Shown: positions 26,888 to 36,631, numbered from the stretch's first letter. The stretch is DNA of 64,000 nucleotides from JARLGU01 sp036504535 (GCA_036504535.1 DASXUY010000071.1:1-64000); one strand, 5' to 3'. The notes: a model not told the origin generated them from the sequence alone. A program made the numbers and translations.

Positions 26888-28243
26888 ATGATCAGCCCTA
26901 CCGACTATGGCTTTTCGCCGGACGCCACTGGCGTCCAGAACACTCGCGCCCTCCAGCAGGCTCTTGATATTGGCGGGACGGTCAATGTCACCCAACCCGG
27001 CGTCTACGATGTCGCGGGGACGGTCACTATCGGCGGGCACACAGCACTGCGGTTCGGACCCGGTGTGTTCCTGCGCAAGGTGGACGAGGTTGGACCGTTC
27101 TCGCATGTGATCCTCAACAAGGGAGCGCTCACCAAGACGTACGACGAGGCGATCACTGTCCAGGGGCTGAATGTGATCGTGAATGGCATGGATGTCCGCG
27201 AGTGGCAGGTCTTTGGCCTGCATGGCCAGGTGGGCTTCTTCTACGTCAAAGACCTGCGCATCGAAGGCTTCCGCTGTTACGATCTCGGCAAGGCGCAGTA
27301 TGGCATCCACATCTGCACATTCGAGGACATCGTGGTCGTGGACGTGATCATCAAGGGGATGAAGGACGGTGTTCATCTGGGGCGCGGCAAGCGGTTTCGG
27401 ATCAGCGATTGCGTGTTCGAGACGTTTGACGATGCTATCGCGCTCAACGCTCACGACTACGATGTGGGCAACCCGGAGCTTGGCTGGATCGAGGACGGCA
27501 TCGTCGAGCGATGCCACGACCTGACCGCCGAGAACACGACAGGCTTCTTCTGCCGCATACTGGCGGGTGCGTGGGTAGACTGGCGTCCCGGACTCGAGGT
27601 CCAAAAATCGGACACCGTAGTGTCGGACGGTCGGCTTTACCGTGTCAAGGCCGACGCCGACGGGGTCGCCTACACGTCGGTTACCCAGCCGCGCCACACG
27701 AGCGGTATCGAGGTGCTTGACGGGATAGCTTGGGCGTGGGTGCAGGATGATGTGACGTATACCGCAGGTGTGCGTAATGTGGCGTTCCGAGACATCTTCC
27801 TCGAAAAGCCGCGCACCGCGTTTTCGGTCCACTTCGACAACGACCGGTACAGCCGCTCGTTCTACCCTGGCGCGGACGTGCCGCGTCAGGAGCGCATCTC
27901 GTTCGACAATATCCGTATCAGCCACGCCGAAGCGCTGCCCTTTGTCGCCATCAACACGCCAATCGACCTGATCACGGTGACCAACTCGTACCTCGGCCGC
28001 AACGCGATCGTGTTCCGAGGCATCGATGCTATCCCAGAGTACGGCAAGACCACAATCAACGTCAACAACTGCGTCTTTACAACGCCGGGACCGTTCAACT
28101 TCGTGACGAACGCCGTGCCCAGGAAGTCGATAGCACTCAAGACCACCGCATGCCTAGCATTGCACGACGATTTTGCCGCGTGCGTCGACGCTGGCCCCGG
28201 CTCAATCGATGTGACGTCGGACATGCCTGTCATCGAGCTGTAG
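26888..28243 (+). CDS. Parallel beta-helix protein (pectate lyase/GH28-like)
   Basis: About 451 residues starting at the ATG at 26888, which has AAGGA 7 nt upstream. The N-terminus (DYGFSPDATGVQNTRALQQALD) is the typical entry of pectate-lyase-superfamily beta-helices. Repeated short strands and Asn/Asp turns follow (MKDGVHLGRGKRFRISDCVFETFDDAIALNAHD). DDAIALNAHD resembles the catalytic region of GH28-type enzymes. No signal peptide is present, so it may act in the cytoplasm on imported oligosaccharides. An insert around 230-290 (LEVQKSDTVVSDGRLYRVKADADGVAYTS) looks like a carbohydrate-binding loop. Specificity is unknown. Confidence 0.82.
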   Translation: MISPTDYGFSPDATGVQNTRALQQALDIGGTVNVTQPGVYDVAGTVTIGGHTALRFGPGVFLRKVDEVGPFSHVILNKGALTKTYDEAITVQGLNVIVNGMDVREWQVFGLHGQVGFFYVKDLRIEGFRCYDLGKAQYGIHICTFEDIVVVDVIIKGMKDGVHLGRGKRFRISDCVFETFDDAIALNAHDYDVGNPELGWIEDGIVERCHDLTAENTTGFFCRILAGAWVDWRPGLEVQKSDTVVSDGRLYRVKADADGVAYTSVTQPRHTSGIEVLDGIAWAWVQDDVTYTAGVRNVAFRDIFLEKPRTAFSVHFDNDRYSRSFYPGADVPRQERISFDNIRISHAEALPFVAINTPIDLITVTNSYLGRNAIVFRGIDAIPEYGKTTINVNNCVFTTPGPFNFVTNAVPRKSIALKTTACLALHDDFAACVDAGPGSIDVTSDMPVIEL

Positions 28244-28461
28244 CGGGGATGCTGCCAAGCCCGTAGGGCCGTACAGGAAGTTGCACGACAGTTATCCGGG
28301 ACTGAACTCCCGGCCTGACGAAGAACACCCCTGCGGGGCTAAAGAGGCCTATCAGCGCACCGGAGTGCCATAACTTCGCGCTTGAGATAAAACCAGGGAT
28401 CACCGGCTTGTGTATTCCCCCGGATCTCGGTCACGACAGACTAACAGATTAGCGGCTCCCG

Positions 28462-29790
28462 TTACCCCGGCAACCTCAACACGAAGACCGGGATGATGTC
28501 GCGGTCTACTTCGGCGGGGATGTCTACTTCTATCGTGTCGCCAGTCACTCGCGTAATGAGGGGCTGACCGGTTTCGAGGACGTATGCGACCGACGGAGCG
28601 GTGGCGAGCCCGGCGACGGTGAGCGTGTCGGTGGACGGCGGGCGGGTCAAATGGAGGTAGAGCAAGGTCGCGCCGGCATCAAGCTTGCGCGATGTGATCT
28701 CGCCCCAGCTTTGCGCGGGTAGCGGGTTCGGGCAGGCACCGTAGATGGCTTCCCCGTTGGCGCTGAACCAAGCGCCGAACTCTCGGAGGCGACGGACTTC
28801 GGGGCGGGACAGCGTGCCGCTTGCCTTTGGGCCGCAGTTGAGCGTGTAGTTGCCGCCGCGCGACGCGCTTGCGGTCAGTTGCGCCAGCATCGCCCGCGTG
28901 CTCTTCCAGTTGAAGTCCAACTGGTTGTCGCCGTACGAATGGCGCATCGTCACCGCAGTCTCCCACGGCTGCGCGAGCGTCTCGTCCGGGAACTGATTAT
29001 CGCCCATCGACAGGTAGTCGATCACGCTGGTGCCCTTCGAGTGCCCCCATGTGCCGATACGGCTGTTGATGAGGCAGTTAGGCGACATCGTGCGGATCAT
29101 GCCGATCAACTCGTCCATGCGGCGCTCGTTGATAAATGGCGTCGAGTTACTGCTCCATGTATCAAACCAGAACAGCTTGGGGTCGTACGCTTCTATGAGT
29201 TCCCGCACCTGCGCCAGACTCTTCTCCTGCCAGTAAACCTCGAACTGATCCTGCGACGGCTGAGCCCAACGCGGCTCCGAGTGGCATTCGTCTTCATGCG
29301 GCCTGCCGCCATACGGGTGGTCCCAGTCGAGCCAGTGCGAGTAATAGAGGCCGAACTTGATGTCGAACTCGTCGCATGCCGCCTTGATCTCACCGATGAT
29401 GTCGCGCTTGAACGGGGTGGCGTCGACCACGTTGTAGTCGGACACCTTTGACGGCCACAGTGCAAAGCCGTCGTGATGCTTCGATGTGACCACGATGTAG
29501 CCCATTCCGGCGCCAGCGAGTTCGCTTATCCACTCGCGAGCGTCAAAGTCCACCGGGTTGAAACTCTCCGCGAGAGCGCGGTACTCAAACGCCGGGATAC
29601 CTTGCGGCCAGTTCCCCTGCACCTGTATCCACTCCGCGTACCAGTTGCGGCCCATCGGCTCGCCTTTCCATATCCCGGCAGGGATGCTGTAGAGGCCAAA
29701 GTGGATCATCATGCCGAAGCGGTCGTGGGTGAACCACGCTGCGCGGTTTGACGATTCGGCGGTCGGTGACGTGCTGGATTGGGCGAACAT
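28462..29790 (-). CDS. Alpha-L-fucosidase (GH29)
   Basis: About 442 residues. GH29 features include an N-terminal WFTHDRFGMMIHFGLYSIPAG, the YIVVTSKHHDGFALWPSKVSDYN block, and LFWFDTW with the likely nucleophile Asp. It releases terminal L-fucose. No signal peptide is visible, so it is probably cytoplasmic. Start: the ATG at 29790 has GGAG 9 nt upstream; an in-frame extension to 29928 is rejected because that segment is a dispersed repeat (29849-29915). The C-terminal part is a beta-sandwich typical of the family. The FucP-like transporter at 6.4 kb could supply or use the same sugar. Confidence 0.92.
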   Translation of the reverse strand: MFAQSSTSPTAESSNRAAWFTHDRFGMMIHFGLYSIPAGIWKGEPMGRNWYAEWIQVQGNWPQGIPAFEYRALAESFNPVDFDAREWISELAGAGMGYIVVTSKHHDGFALWPSKVSDYNVVDATPFKRDIIGEIKAACDEFDIKFGLYYSHWLDWDHPYGGRPHEDECHSEPRWAQPSQDQFEVYWQEKSLAQVRELIEAYDPKLFWFDTWSSNSTPFINERRMDELIGMIRTMSPNCLINSRIGTWGHSKGTSVIDYLSMGDNQFPDETLAQPWETAVTMRHSYGDNQLDFNWKSTRAMLAQLTASASRGGNYTLNCGPKASGTLSRPEVRRLREFGAWFSANGEAIYGACPNPLPAQSWGEITSRKLDAGATLLYLHLTRPPSTDTLTVAGLATAPSVAYVLETGQPLITRVTGDTIEVDIPAEVDRDIIPVFVLRLPG

Positions 29791-30156
29791 TATGGTGCTC
29801 CGATTGGATTTGGTTGAGAGGCTATGGGATTGTGGCCGAAGAGTGCGCGGCGTATTGCAGTTACAGCCGCTACGCACGCGGACGTACCGCGCCCCCGGCA
29901 TTACGTTGTTGTATTCATGTTCGATCAAAAAATTAAAAACTAAGCCTCCGACGGGTCCTGAAGAGTGACTTTAGGAAAAGTCAAAGGGACCCGCCTCCGG
30001 CAGTAGGAAGTTTTTAATTTTTGTGCTCGAACACCAGGTTCTTGACCGGAAAGAACAAGATCACCTCGCTTCGCTTGGTTCATAAGCACAGCTAAGTGCC
30101 CAAACCCGAGCGAAGCGAGATATAAAAAGGGCCGCGCGGCCTGGAGCGATCTTATC
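29791..30156. other. Intergenic region with repeat and long palindrome
   Basis: No gene. It contains a repeat shared with 51281-51383 (GAGTGCG, TTGCAGTTAC, GCCGCTACGC, TTACGTTGT in order) at 29847-29918, an imperfect palindrome at 29920-30031 and the family E terminator at 30121-30160. Confidence 0.55.
29920..30031. repeat. 112-bp imperfect palindrome
   Basis: The ends TTCGATC/GTGCTCGAA, the inner ATTAAAAACT/AGTTTTTAAT, the GGGTCC/GGGACC pair and TGACTTT/AAGTCA pair outward-in around an AGGAA centre. It is upstream of the fucosidase gene. It could be a transcribed stem-loop or a degenerate MITE. Confidence 0.6.
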
Positions 30157-30160
30157 CTAC
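30121..30160 (-). terminator. Terminator of the GH71-like gene, family E
   Basis: On the minus strand: AGGATAAGATCGCTC, GGCCGCGCGGCC hairpin, then CTTTTTATA and CTCGCTTCGCTC. It overlaps the stop codon region of the GH71-like gene and faces the right way to end its transcript. Confidence 0.7.
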
Positions 30161-32154
30161 TTTACCCCAACCGATTGGTCGGGGTCGTAGGTAGCGACGC
30201 TTATCTTCGAGAATTCGGCGTTGCCGCCGCTGGCCCAGAGGGCGGATTTGCCGAAGGTTTGCTGGGTTTTGTCTTTCCAATCGGGCCAATCGGACACCTG
30301 CGCGACCGGTTTGCCGTCGAGGTAGGCGATGTGGTATTCGCCGACGATGTCGAGGCGCACGGCGTGCGTTCCGACTGTGGTCGCGCCATCGGCCAGCACG
30401 GTTTCGGCTCCCTTGACGAGCTTTACGAGGCGCCAGCGGGCACCATCTTTGCCGGGATTGATGGAGAAGCGGTAGAGGAACTTGCCGTCGTCGGTAGCGT
30501 GCAGTGCGACACCGGCCTCGAAGTTCATTGGCGCATTGAGGGTTACGGAGATGGTGCAGTCGCTGAGTTCCATGGCTGTCCCAGTAAGCGTCAGGCCGCT
30601 GCCTGTCCTCTTGTCGCCTTTACCCGCCCATTTGCCTTCGACATCAGTCCACACGGAGGTGTTGGCGGTGCGCGGTGCATGAAGCGAGTCGGCGCCGACG
30701 TACCACAGGTTCTGGCGGCCTGGGGTCGCGGTGATCGGTACGGGCGAGGTAATCGTTGCGATCACTTTGCCGCGTCGCTCGATCTGAGCGCTCTGTACGC
30801 CTATGTCGAACGGCTGAATGAACGACTGCAGGCCAGCGGGCACATCCTTGCGGTAGACCTTGTCGCCGCTACGGATGACAAGGGTCGCAGGCTTGGTAAG
30901 GAACGCCACCGCTTCGACAACGTCGTTCGGTTTGGTGAGTTGGAAGTTCGGTGCATCCTGTACGCGGAACTGGGCAGCTGGAAGAGTTACCTTGGCGTCA
31001 AAAGGATGCGGACGGTGGAAGATCTCGATAGAGTCCTGCTTGATAGCGGGCTGCTTGCCGGTCTTGAACCAGTCGCTGTAGTAGCGAGTAATGGGCTGCC
31101 ATGCCATGAAATGGTTGACGGACGGGGCAAGCGACGTTTCGCCCCAGTCGTTCCACGTCACCAGCATAATCCATCGGTAGCGGTCGCGGTGGGCGACGTT
31201 CCACTCCCAGCGGTGTCGGTAGAGCTCTGACAGGTCCATTTTGCCTGTGCTGTAGTTCCAGCCGCGGTTGTAGTAGACGAATGCATTCTCGCCCATTTGC
31301 ATCAGCGACGCAGGCCAGTAGTCGAGGGGGCGCTGCATGTCCTTATCGCCTGCGCTCGGGGTGAACGAGCCCACGGCGAAGGCGTAGTTTTGGAAGCCCT
31401 TGGCGGGGTCCTTCGAGTACGGCACATCATATGTAGGATGGTTGACGCCGATGGACGGGGCATAGGCGATTGGCTGCCCCTGCGCGGCGAACCAGTCTAC
31501 GAGATCGCGCTTTTCGGCTTCGCAGATAAGCTCGTTGCCCTTGTCCTTGTAGCGGCCGTCAGGATATGCCACTCCGTAAGGGAAGACGACGGCTTTACCT
31601 TCGTAAGTGAGGAAGGCGGGCGATTTCATGCCGATGTCCACCCACGCCTTGATCTGTTCGCGCGCTTCCGGGCGTATGGTGGACGGCTTAAGGGTGGCGT
31701 AGTCGGGCATGACGCCCACTTTGAAGCCGCCAGCGATCTCGGCGGCTTTTAGGAGCTTGCGCCATGTGTTGCGGTAGTTGAGGCCGCTGTCCTTATCGCC
31801 GTCCCATAGCTCGTCAACAAGCCAGCCATCGATGCCATACTGCTTGGCGACCTTGATATCCTCAATCATGCCGCTGAGGTCAGGGTCCTCAAGGTCCAGC
31901 GGATGGATGATGGGGCGCGACGTTAGCCCGCCTTTGGCGTTAGGTTCCGGCGAGAACTGCGCGCTCCACCAATACGGGTTCTTCGGGTTGTAGCCGTTGG
32001 GCGTGAAACACGGCATGTAGTGAGCGAACACCATGTATGGTCCGCTGCCGGGGGCCGGGCCATCGACATGCGTGTCGGCCGCGAGAACCGGTGTTATCGT
32101 GGCGGTAAGCAGCGTCGCCGCTAACGAAGCGGCCAGTAGCGCGTGGTTGTGCAT
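30157..32154 (-). CDS. Secreted GH71-like glucanase with C-terminal sandwich domain
   Basis: About 666 residues from the ATG at 32154, preceded by AGGA. A longer in-frame reading would overlap the upstream gene and is rejected. Signal peptide: residues 1-26 (LLTATITPVLA-ADTH). Residues about 40-400 resemble GH71 (endo-alpha-1,3-glucanase family): FAHYMPCFTPNGYNPKNP, YGIDGWLVDELWDGD, GVMPDYATL, and ITWNDW-like LVTWNDWGETS. Residues about 480-660 form a LamG/DUF1080-like beta-sandwich. It lies 23 nt downstream of a GH42-like gene and is very likely in the same operon. GH99-type enzymes share the TWNDWGE motif and remain an alternative. Confidence 0.85.
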   Translation of the reverse strand: MHNHALLAASLAATLLTATITPVLAADTHVDGPAPGSGPYMVFAHYMPCFTPNGYNPKNPYWWSAQFSPEPNAKGGLTSRPIIHPLDLEDPDLSGMIEDIKVAKQYGIDGWLVDELWDGDKDSGLNYRNTWRKLLKAAEIAGGFKVGVMPDYATLKPSTIRPEAREQIKAWVDIGMKSPAFLTYEGKAVVFPYGVAYPDGRYKDKGNELICEAEKRDLVDWFAAQGQPIAYAPSIGVNHPTYDVPYSKDPAKGFQNYAFAVGSFTPSAGDKDMQRPLDYWPASLMQMGENAFVYYNRGWNYSTGKMDLSELYRHRWEWNVAHRDRYRWIMLVTWNDWGETSLAPSVNHFMAWQPITRYYSDWFKTGKQPAIKQDSIEIFHRPHPFDAKVTLPAAQFRVQDAPNFQLTKPNDVVEAVAFLTKPATLVIRSGDKVYRKDVPAGLQSFIQPFDIGVQSAQIERRGKVIATITSPVPITATPGRQNLWYVGADSLHAPRTANTSVWTDVEGKWAGKGDKRTGSGLTLTGTAMELSDCTISVTLNAPMNFEAGVALHATDDGKFLYRFSINPGKDGARWRLVKLVKGAETVLADGATTVGTHAVRLDIVGEYHIAYLDGKPVAQVSDWPDWKDKTQQTFGKSALWASGGNAEFSKISVATYDPDQSVGVK

Positions 32155-32177
32155 TGAGCGTGATTCCTTTAGTGGCA

Positions 32178-35100
32178 TTATTTGTGCGGCCCCGCTGGGG
32201 TAATTCGCACGAGAACAGTCTGAGCATGCTTGATTGTCGGCAGGACAATACCTGCCGCGAGAGTTGCGCCAGTGAACTGGCCCAGAGCCCGCGTTTCGGT
32301 GAGTGAATCGAGTGTTACAGCGTACTTCTTGACGGCGGGGAGCGTGATGCGCAGGCCTGTCCCTGCAGCAGCGCCGGGATTGTAGAGATAGACCAGTTGC
32401 GTAGCCCCGCTCTGCCTCAGGCAGCCATAGAAGCCATCGTCTACAGTGAAGGAACGCTTCAAACCGGCCCAACGCATCATGTCGCGGATCATGAGCATAG
32501 CAGCTTGCGCTTGCTCGTTTTCGGCGTCGCCAAAGATGGTGTCGTTCGCCTTTCGGACCGCCGCGTCAGAGCTTGCGGCGTTCTCTTGAAGCGTCGCCGC
32601 CGAGATTGAACCAACCGTCGCGCCGATGAGCACGACGTCGCCGTTACCGACGGGCCATGTTACGGCTCCGGGCAGTCCATTGACGGTCCCGATAACGCTG
32701 CCTCCTGCGGGCGCAGTGAGGACGCGATAGTCGTGGACAGGGAGCGACCCCAGCTCATTGAATACTCCGTTGTGCTGGTGGAAAATTAACTGCGCGACGC
32801 CCGGATTGATGGTGGACAGCGGTTCGACATCGCCGTAGCCGAGTGCACGGAGCAGAGGATAGGTCGACGATGTGTCGCCTGGGAGACGTTCGCCGCTGCC
32901 AGCGCGGAGAACGAGTTTGCCACCGCCGCGAACGAAGTGGACCAGACGGTCAATGGTCGTTAGCGACATGATGCGCGAACCATCGTCGATGATGACCTGC
33001 ATGTTGTCGAGTCTTGCCAGCGGGCCGCCTTCCGAGAACGGGGTGAAGAATCGCCCAGGTTCTAGCATGGCGCGACTGAAGCCGTTCATGAGCCACCACC
33101 GGTAGACGCTGATGCCGTTGAGCACGTATTCGCCTTCGTGCGTGTCGGTGTCGAACGAATGGAGGTGTGCGATTGGCTGCGCGACGAGAGTTGATGCCGC
33201 CGCGAGCTTCACCATCTTTTGCGCTCGCGGATTGGAGTAGACCATATCAAAGAACGGACTGGTGTCCCACACCGGGAACGCGTAGTTGAACTGGTTGGCG
33301 CCGAGAAAGCACGCCTGGTAGACGTCCCAACTGCTGCGCTCGGCGAGGTCAGCCTTGATGCGACCGTATATGACGGGACTACTGTCTTCGTAGCGGGACG
33401 GCAGATCGTACTGCAGCTTCCCGATGAACCGGCGGGTGTAGTGCAGCCCCTCGATATTCTCGTCGCCCTCGCTGCCGCCATACTTCACGACAGCCGCCAG
33501 AGTCTTGTCCGCCGCCGCTACCCCGTGGGTCGCGTCGGTGCCGTCAAACCCGCGAACGGGATCGAGGCCGCGAACGAGCTTGAGGAGCCCCTCGCGCCAG
33601 CGGAGAATACCGTCTTCGTGGAAGAACGTCAGGTAATCGTCCCACTGCGTCCGCGTATCGAGCACGCGTGTGCCTTCGACGAAGTTCTTTTTAGCATACA
33701 GGTCACGCCAGAGCGGATCGGGCATCGCGATATCGTTCCAGGTGGAGTAGCTGGTCCCGTAGGCGGCGTTCAGCTTGTCGATCTCGCCGTATTTGAGCAT
33801 TAGGAACCGGTGATAGGCGGCATACGCGTAAGTGGAGTAGTCTTCGATGCCTGCGTTGTCGTGGTCCACCTTGCCGAACGGGTGCGGGTACCACATCCAG
33901 ACGGCGGGTGAGTTGCGGTAGCGCTTCACGAGCACTTCGACGGCGCGAAATGCGTGCTCGGTGTACTGCGGCCCCCAAAAGCTGTAGAGGTTCTTCCAGC
34001 CTGTGCCGGGGGAACCGTCGCGCAGCTTGATAGTCTCGTCCTTGAGCCAGTACTGGTCAGATGGGCCGAATTCCCAGCGCCACAAGCCCACATCCAGCCC
34101 AAGTTTGTTGCGGTTGGCCTGCGTGACCATCCAGTCGAAGTACGCGAAGTTGTAGACGCCGGGAAGCGGCTCGAAATCGTTGTAGCAGAAGAACGCACCC
34201 ACCACATCGGTGCCCGCCTTCTTGAGCACCTGAAAAGCTGGCTCACCGGGGCGTCGGACGAGGCTGCTCGGGCACTGTGCAAGCTCGGCGGTCCAGAGGC
34301 AGCCAAGTTCTTTGAGGTGCTGCGCGTAGGGCACGATAGTCTTTCCGGCTGGCTCAAACGATGGGACGATGCCAGCGTCGAAGATCTTGGGGTCGCGCGA
34401 ACCGACGAGGATGCGCTTGCGAGCCAGTAGGATGCCGCGAGAGTCGTCGTATACGGAAACGGTGGCGCAATAGAGGCCCTGCTCCTTGGCGGGCAGAGTC
34501 ATGGCGAACGACTTCGACGCGCCTTTCGCAAGATCCATGCGCTCAGTTGTGTCGGACGTGCCGACCGGGTCGCCGTATGTGTTGGCCCATGAGCTGACAA
34601 CCCGCAAGCGCGTCGTGCCGCCGACGCTGTTGCCGATGGCGACGTCGACGCGCGGCGCTGTGGGGAGGTCGAACACGTTCCACTTGGCGGCGCAGGTGAT
34701 TGCGAGGTCGTTGGGGTCGTACAGCTTCGTGGTCGCGGTAAGGTCGCCCTGGATATCGAAACCGGTGAGGTGCAGAACATCGTGGTCGGTGTTGCCGACC
34801 TTGGTGATGAGCACGCGAACGCCCGACGTAGTCACGGGTGTGTCGAACACCACTCGGCGCACGCCGCTCACGCGGCCCGTCACCACAGGCAGCTTGCCGA
34901 CAGTCGCCCATGAAACTCCGTTCCACGCCTGGATTTCGCCGGTTTGGGGTGTGTCGAACTGCGCCCAGAAGCTGATGCCTTTGACTGTCGGCGGGTGAGC
35001 GTACGGGAACCAGATTTCGGCGGCGACTGGTTCAACGAAGGGCTTGTTGTCTTCCCAGGGGCGCGACGCGATAGGCAGGTACTGGTCGCAGGCGCGGCCT

Positions 35101-35249
35101 TCGTTTACCGCGACGTAGTCGTGAACCAGATAGGCAGACGGCGCTATGTTGGCGGCGTTCGCCGCAGGCAAGGAGGCACACGCGGCGACGCATGCTAGAA
35201 GAGCGGCGACACGCAGAACAAGTGCACGGCAGATTCGGGGACGGGACAT
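32178..35249 (-). CDS. Secreted GH42-like enzyme with discoidin-type domain
   Basis: About 1023 residues from the ATG at 35249 (GGAAAG 6 nt upstream; an earlier in-frame ATG lacks a site and lengthens the signal sequence). Signal peptide about 1-32 (AANA). Residues about 35-170 look like an F5/8 type C (discoidin) binding domain. The TIM barrel of about 280-640 is GH42-like (GLDVGLWRWEFGPSDQYWL, PAVWMWYPHPFGKVDHD, ILRWREGLLKLVRGLDP). The glutaminase-like domain at about 730-960 (IDRLVHFVRGGGKLVLRAGSGERL) is a further GH42 hallmark. A C-terminal small beta domain follows. It is the first gene of a two-enzyme operon and lies downstream of the regulator/pseudopilin genes at 35.4-38.7 kb. Confidence 0.86.
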   Translation of the reverse strand: MSRPRICRALVLRVAALLACVAACASLPAANAANIAPSAYLVHDYVAVNEGRACDQYLPIASRPWEDNKPFVEPVAAEIWFPYAHPPTVKGISFWAQFDTPQTGEIQAWNGVSWATVGKLPVVTGRVSGVRRVVFDTPVTTSGVRVLITKVGNTDHDVLHLTGFDIQGDLTATTKLYDPNDLAITCAAKWNVFDLPTAPRVDVAIGNSVGGTTRLRVVSSWANTYGDPVGTSDTTERMDLAKGASKSFAMTLPAKEQGLYCATVSVYDDSRGILLARKRILVGSRDPKIFDAGIVPSFEPAGKTIVPYAQHLKELGCLWTAELAQCPSSLVRRPGEPAFQVLKKAGTDVVGAFFCYNDFEPLPGVYNFAYFDWMVTQANRNKLGLDVGLWRWEFGPSDQYWLKDETIKLRDGSPGTGWKNLYSFWGPQYTEHAFRAVEVLVKRYRNSPAVWMWYPHPFGKVDHDNAGIEDYSTYAYAAYHRFLMLKYGEIDKLNAAYGTSYSTWNDIAMPDPLWRDLYAKKNFVEGTRVLDTRTQWDDYLTFFHEDGILRWREGLLKLVRGLDPVRGFDGTDATHGVAAADKTLAAVVKYGGSEGDENIEGLHYTRRFIGKLQYDLPSRYEDSSPVIYGRIKADLAERSSWDVYQACFLGANQFNYAFPVWDTSPFFDMVYSNPRAQKMVKLAAASTLVAQPIAHLHSFDTDTHEGEYVLNGISVYRWWLMNGFSRAMLEPGRFFTPFSEGGPLARLDNMQVIIDDGSRIMSLTTIDRLVHFVRGGGKLVLRAGSGERLPGDTSSTYPLLRALGYGDVEPLSTINPGVAQLIFHQHNGVFNELGSLPVHDYRVLTAPAGGSVIGTVNGLPGAVTWPVGNGDVVLIGATVGSISAATLQENAASSDAAVRKANDTIFGDAENEQAQAAMLMIRDMMRWAGLKRSFTVDDGFYGCLRQSGATQLVYLYNPGAAAGTGLRITLPAVKKYAVTLDSLTETRALGQFTGATLAAGIVLPTIKHAQTVLVRITPAGPHK

Positions 35250-35336
35250 GGGATGCTTTCCGCGCATTGGAGCGCTGACGGCGTTTGGGTTGGGGTTGTC
35301 GTGCACTTACGTGGCGTCGAGCGTTAGGCGGCCTGC

Positions 35337-35372
35337 GAGACCGCCCACTTGTGGTGATCGGTGGGCGGTCTC
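35337..35372 (-). terminator. Stem-loop after pseudopilin gene
   Basis: A perfect 12-bp stem GAGACCGCCCAC/GTGGGCGGTCTC with a 12-nt loop, 64 nt past the stop codon of the pseudopilin gene. No T-run follows, so it may be an RNA-processing or partial-termination stem. A degenerate copy (GAGACCG/CGGTCTC) is at 36535-36566, after the next pseudopilin gene. Confidence 0.55.
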
Positions 35373-35435
35373 ACGTGACCGAAGGCGAGATGGTCGGTCC
35401 CTACACGGCGGCTGCCCTGCTGGGACTGGTCGTAT

Positions 35436-36359
35436 TTAGTAGATGCTGAACGTGCCAGCAATGGTTGGGTCGCTGCATTGGGTGCCAGCGGCGTCGTAAC
35501 CGCCCTGCCCGGCTGTCGTCGTCTTGACGCCACCCTGGAGGCTGGGCCACTGGTTATCGTCGCAAACGGTGCTCTTGTTAAGGCTAGCCGAGCACTGTCC
35601 GCTGTCGCAGACGTTCTGGCCTGTGGAGACGGAAAGCGGAGACAACCACTTAACGTGACCGTCAGCGTATACGTAGTTGGCACCGTTGTTGTGGCGACCG
35701 TCGACGGAGCGCAAGAACTGGCCGGGCCCGACCGTCATAGCGCCAGCCTGAACCATGCCCTGCATACCGCGCGTCATACCCGTCATCAACCATTCGTTGG
35801 TGTTGTAGAGACCAACGCCGCCGCTTCCATAAGACGAAGCGGATGCGCTCTCGTCCTCAGGGTTCCACGTTGTGTTGCTCCAGTTTTGGCCAATTTCAAA
35901 AACGACAATCGTTTTGGTTGGCGTCACTAGCTGCGATGACATTGCTGGAACACCGACAGCGTGCGTCGAACTCTGGCACATGTCCCATCGCTGAATGGTC
36001 TGGGTCTGAGTGTTGCCCGCGAGCGCCGTATTGTAGGCGTAGGAGAAGTTGTAGGCCTTGATGTTGACGTCAGATGGGCAAGCACCTGCGCCTTTTGCCT
36101 TCAAGTAGGGATAAACTTGGCCAAGCCAGCCGCGGCCAGGCACGCTACAGACGTATTCGCCATGGGGCCACTTTTCGTCGTAGTCCTGGACATACTGGAT
36201 GAATGCCAGGCCGATCTGCTTCTCGTTGCTGGCGCAACCGGTTTGGCGCGCCTTTTCACGAGCTGTCGCGAATACAGGAAAGAGTATAGCTGCGAGAATC
36301 GCTATAATAGCGATAACTACGAGAAGTTCGATTAAAGTAAAAGCTTTTCGTTGATTCAT
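35436..36359 (-). CDS. Pseudopilin-like protein (DUF1559-type, H-X9-DG), copy 1
   Basis: A 307-residue protein with an N-terminal prepilin-type methylation site (KAFTLIELLVV) and one hydrophobic helix. The conserved AREKARQTGCASNEKQIGLAF neck follows, then a periplasmic or surface domain with GRHNNGANYVYADGHVKWL near residue 235 (H-X9-DG). The residue before the cleaved Phe is Ala rather than Gly. The Glu at +5 is kept. It lies downstream of a second pseudopilin gene and a GntR/LacI regulator. It arose with its neighbour by tandem duplication. Likely exported and anchored in a type II secretion or pilus-like fibre. The ligand is unknown. Confidence 0.9.
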   Translation of the reverse strand: MNQRKAFTLIELLVVIAIIAILAAILFPVFATAREKARQTGCASNEKQIGLAFIQYVQDYDEKWPHGEYVCSVPGRGWLGQVYPYLKAKGAGACPSDVNIKAYNFSYAYNTALAGNTQTQTIQRWDMCQSSTHAVGVPAMSSQLVTPTKTIVVFEIGQNWSNTTWNPEDESASASSYGSGGVGLYNTNEWLMTGMTRGMQGMVQAGAMTVGPGQFLRSVDGRHNNGANYVYADGHVKWLSPLSVSTGQNVCDSGQCSASLNKSTVCDDNQWPSLQGGVKTTTAGQGGYDAAGTQCSDPTIAGTFSIY

Positions 36360-36404
36360 CGATTAGATCCCCCGTCGATCCTTGTTCAATTCTTGCGAGT
36401 CTGA

Positions 36405-36527
36405 GGCCAAAGAGCATGCGTATTGTTTTTTAGCGGTGCTCGTTGTCGATCGCCGTTCAATCAGGTGCGAGTCCCGGCAGATTCTCTGGCTGGCGATGCC
36501 AGATGTGATCGCCTTCACTGCAAAGCG
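36405..36527 (-). pseudogene. 3'-terminal fragment of a GntR/LacI regulator gene
   Basis: Encodes a remnant matching the C-terminus of the regulator at 37563-38723 (AVKAITSGIASQRIC and SHLIERRSTTST are shared). It has no start and no DNA-binding domain. It sits between the two pseudopilin genes as the scar of a tandem duplication that copied the regulator tail together with the pseudopilin gene. Confidence 0.85.
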
Positions 36528-36631
36528 CCCGCGCGAGACCGCCCACTGATAACGGTGAACGGTCTCGAATGACCGAAGGCGAGATGTGTAGGAACCGGCG
36601 ACGAGCCTTGCCTGTCGCTGATCGGGTTGGT

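Noticed and set aside
26837..27925. 362-residue minus-strand frame opposite the beta-helix gene
   Set aside because: Shadow frame; the plus-strand protein has a recognisable fold and ribosome site.
29791..29928. N-terminal extension of the fucosidase gene
   Set aside because: The segment is a dispersed repeat also found at 51281, and the ATG at 29790 has a proper ribosome site.
32155..32472. N-terminal extension of the GH71-like gene
   Set aside because: It overlaps the 3' end of the upstream gene in another frame; a signal peptide begins at the ATG at 32154.
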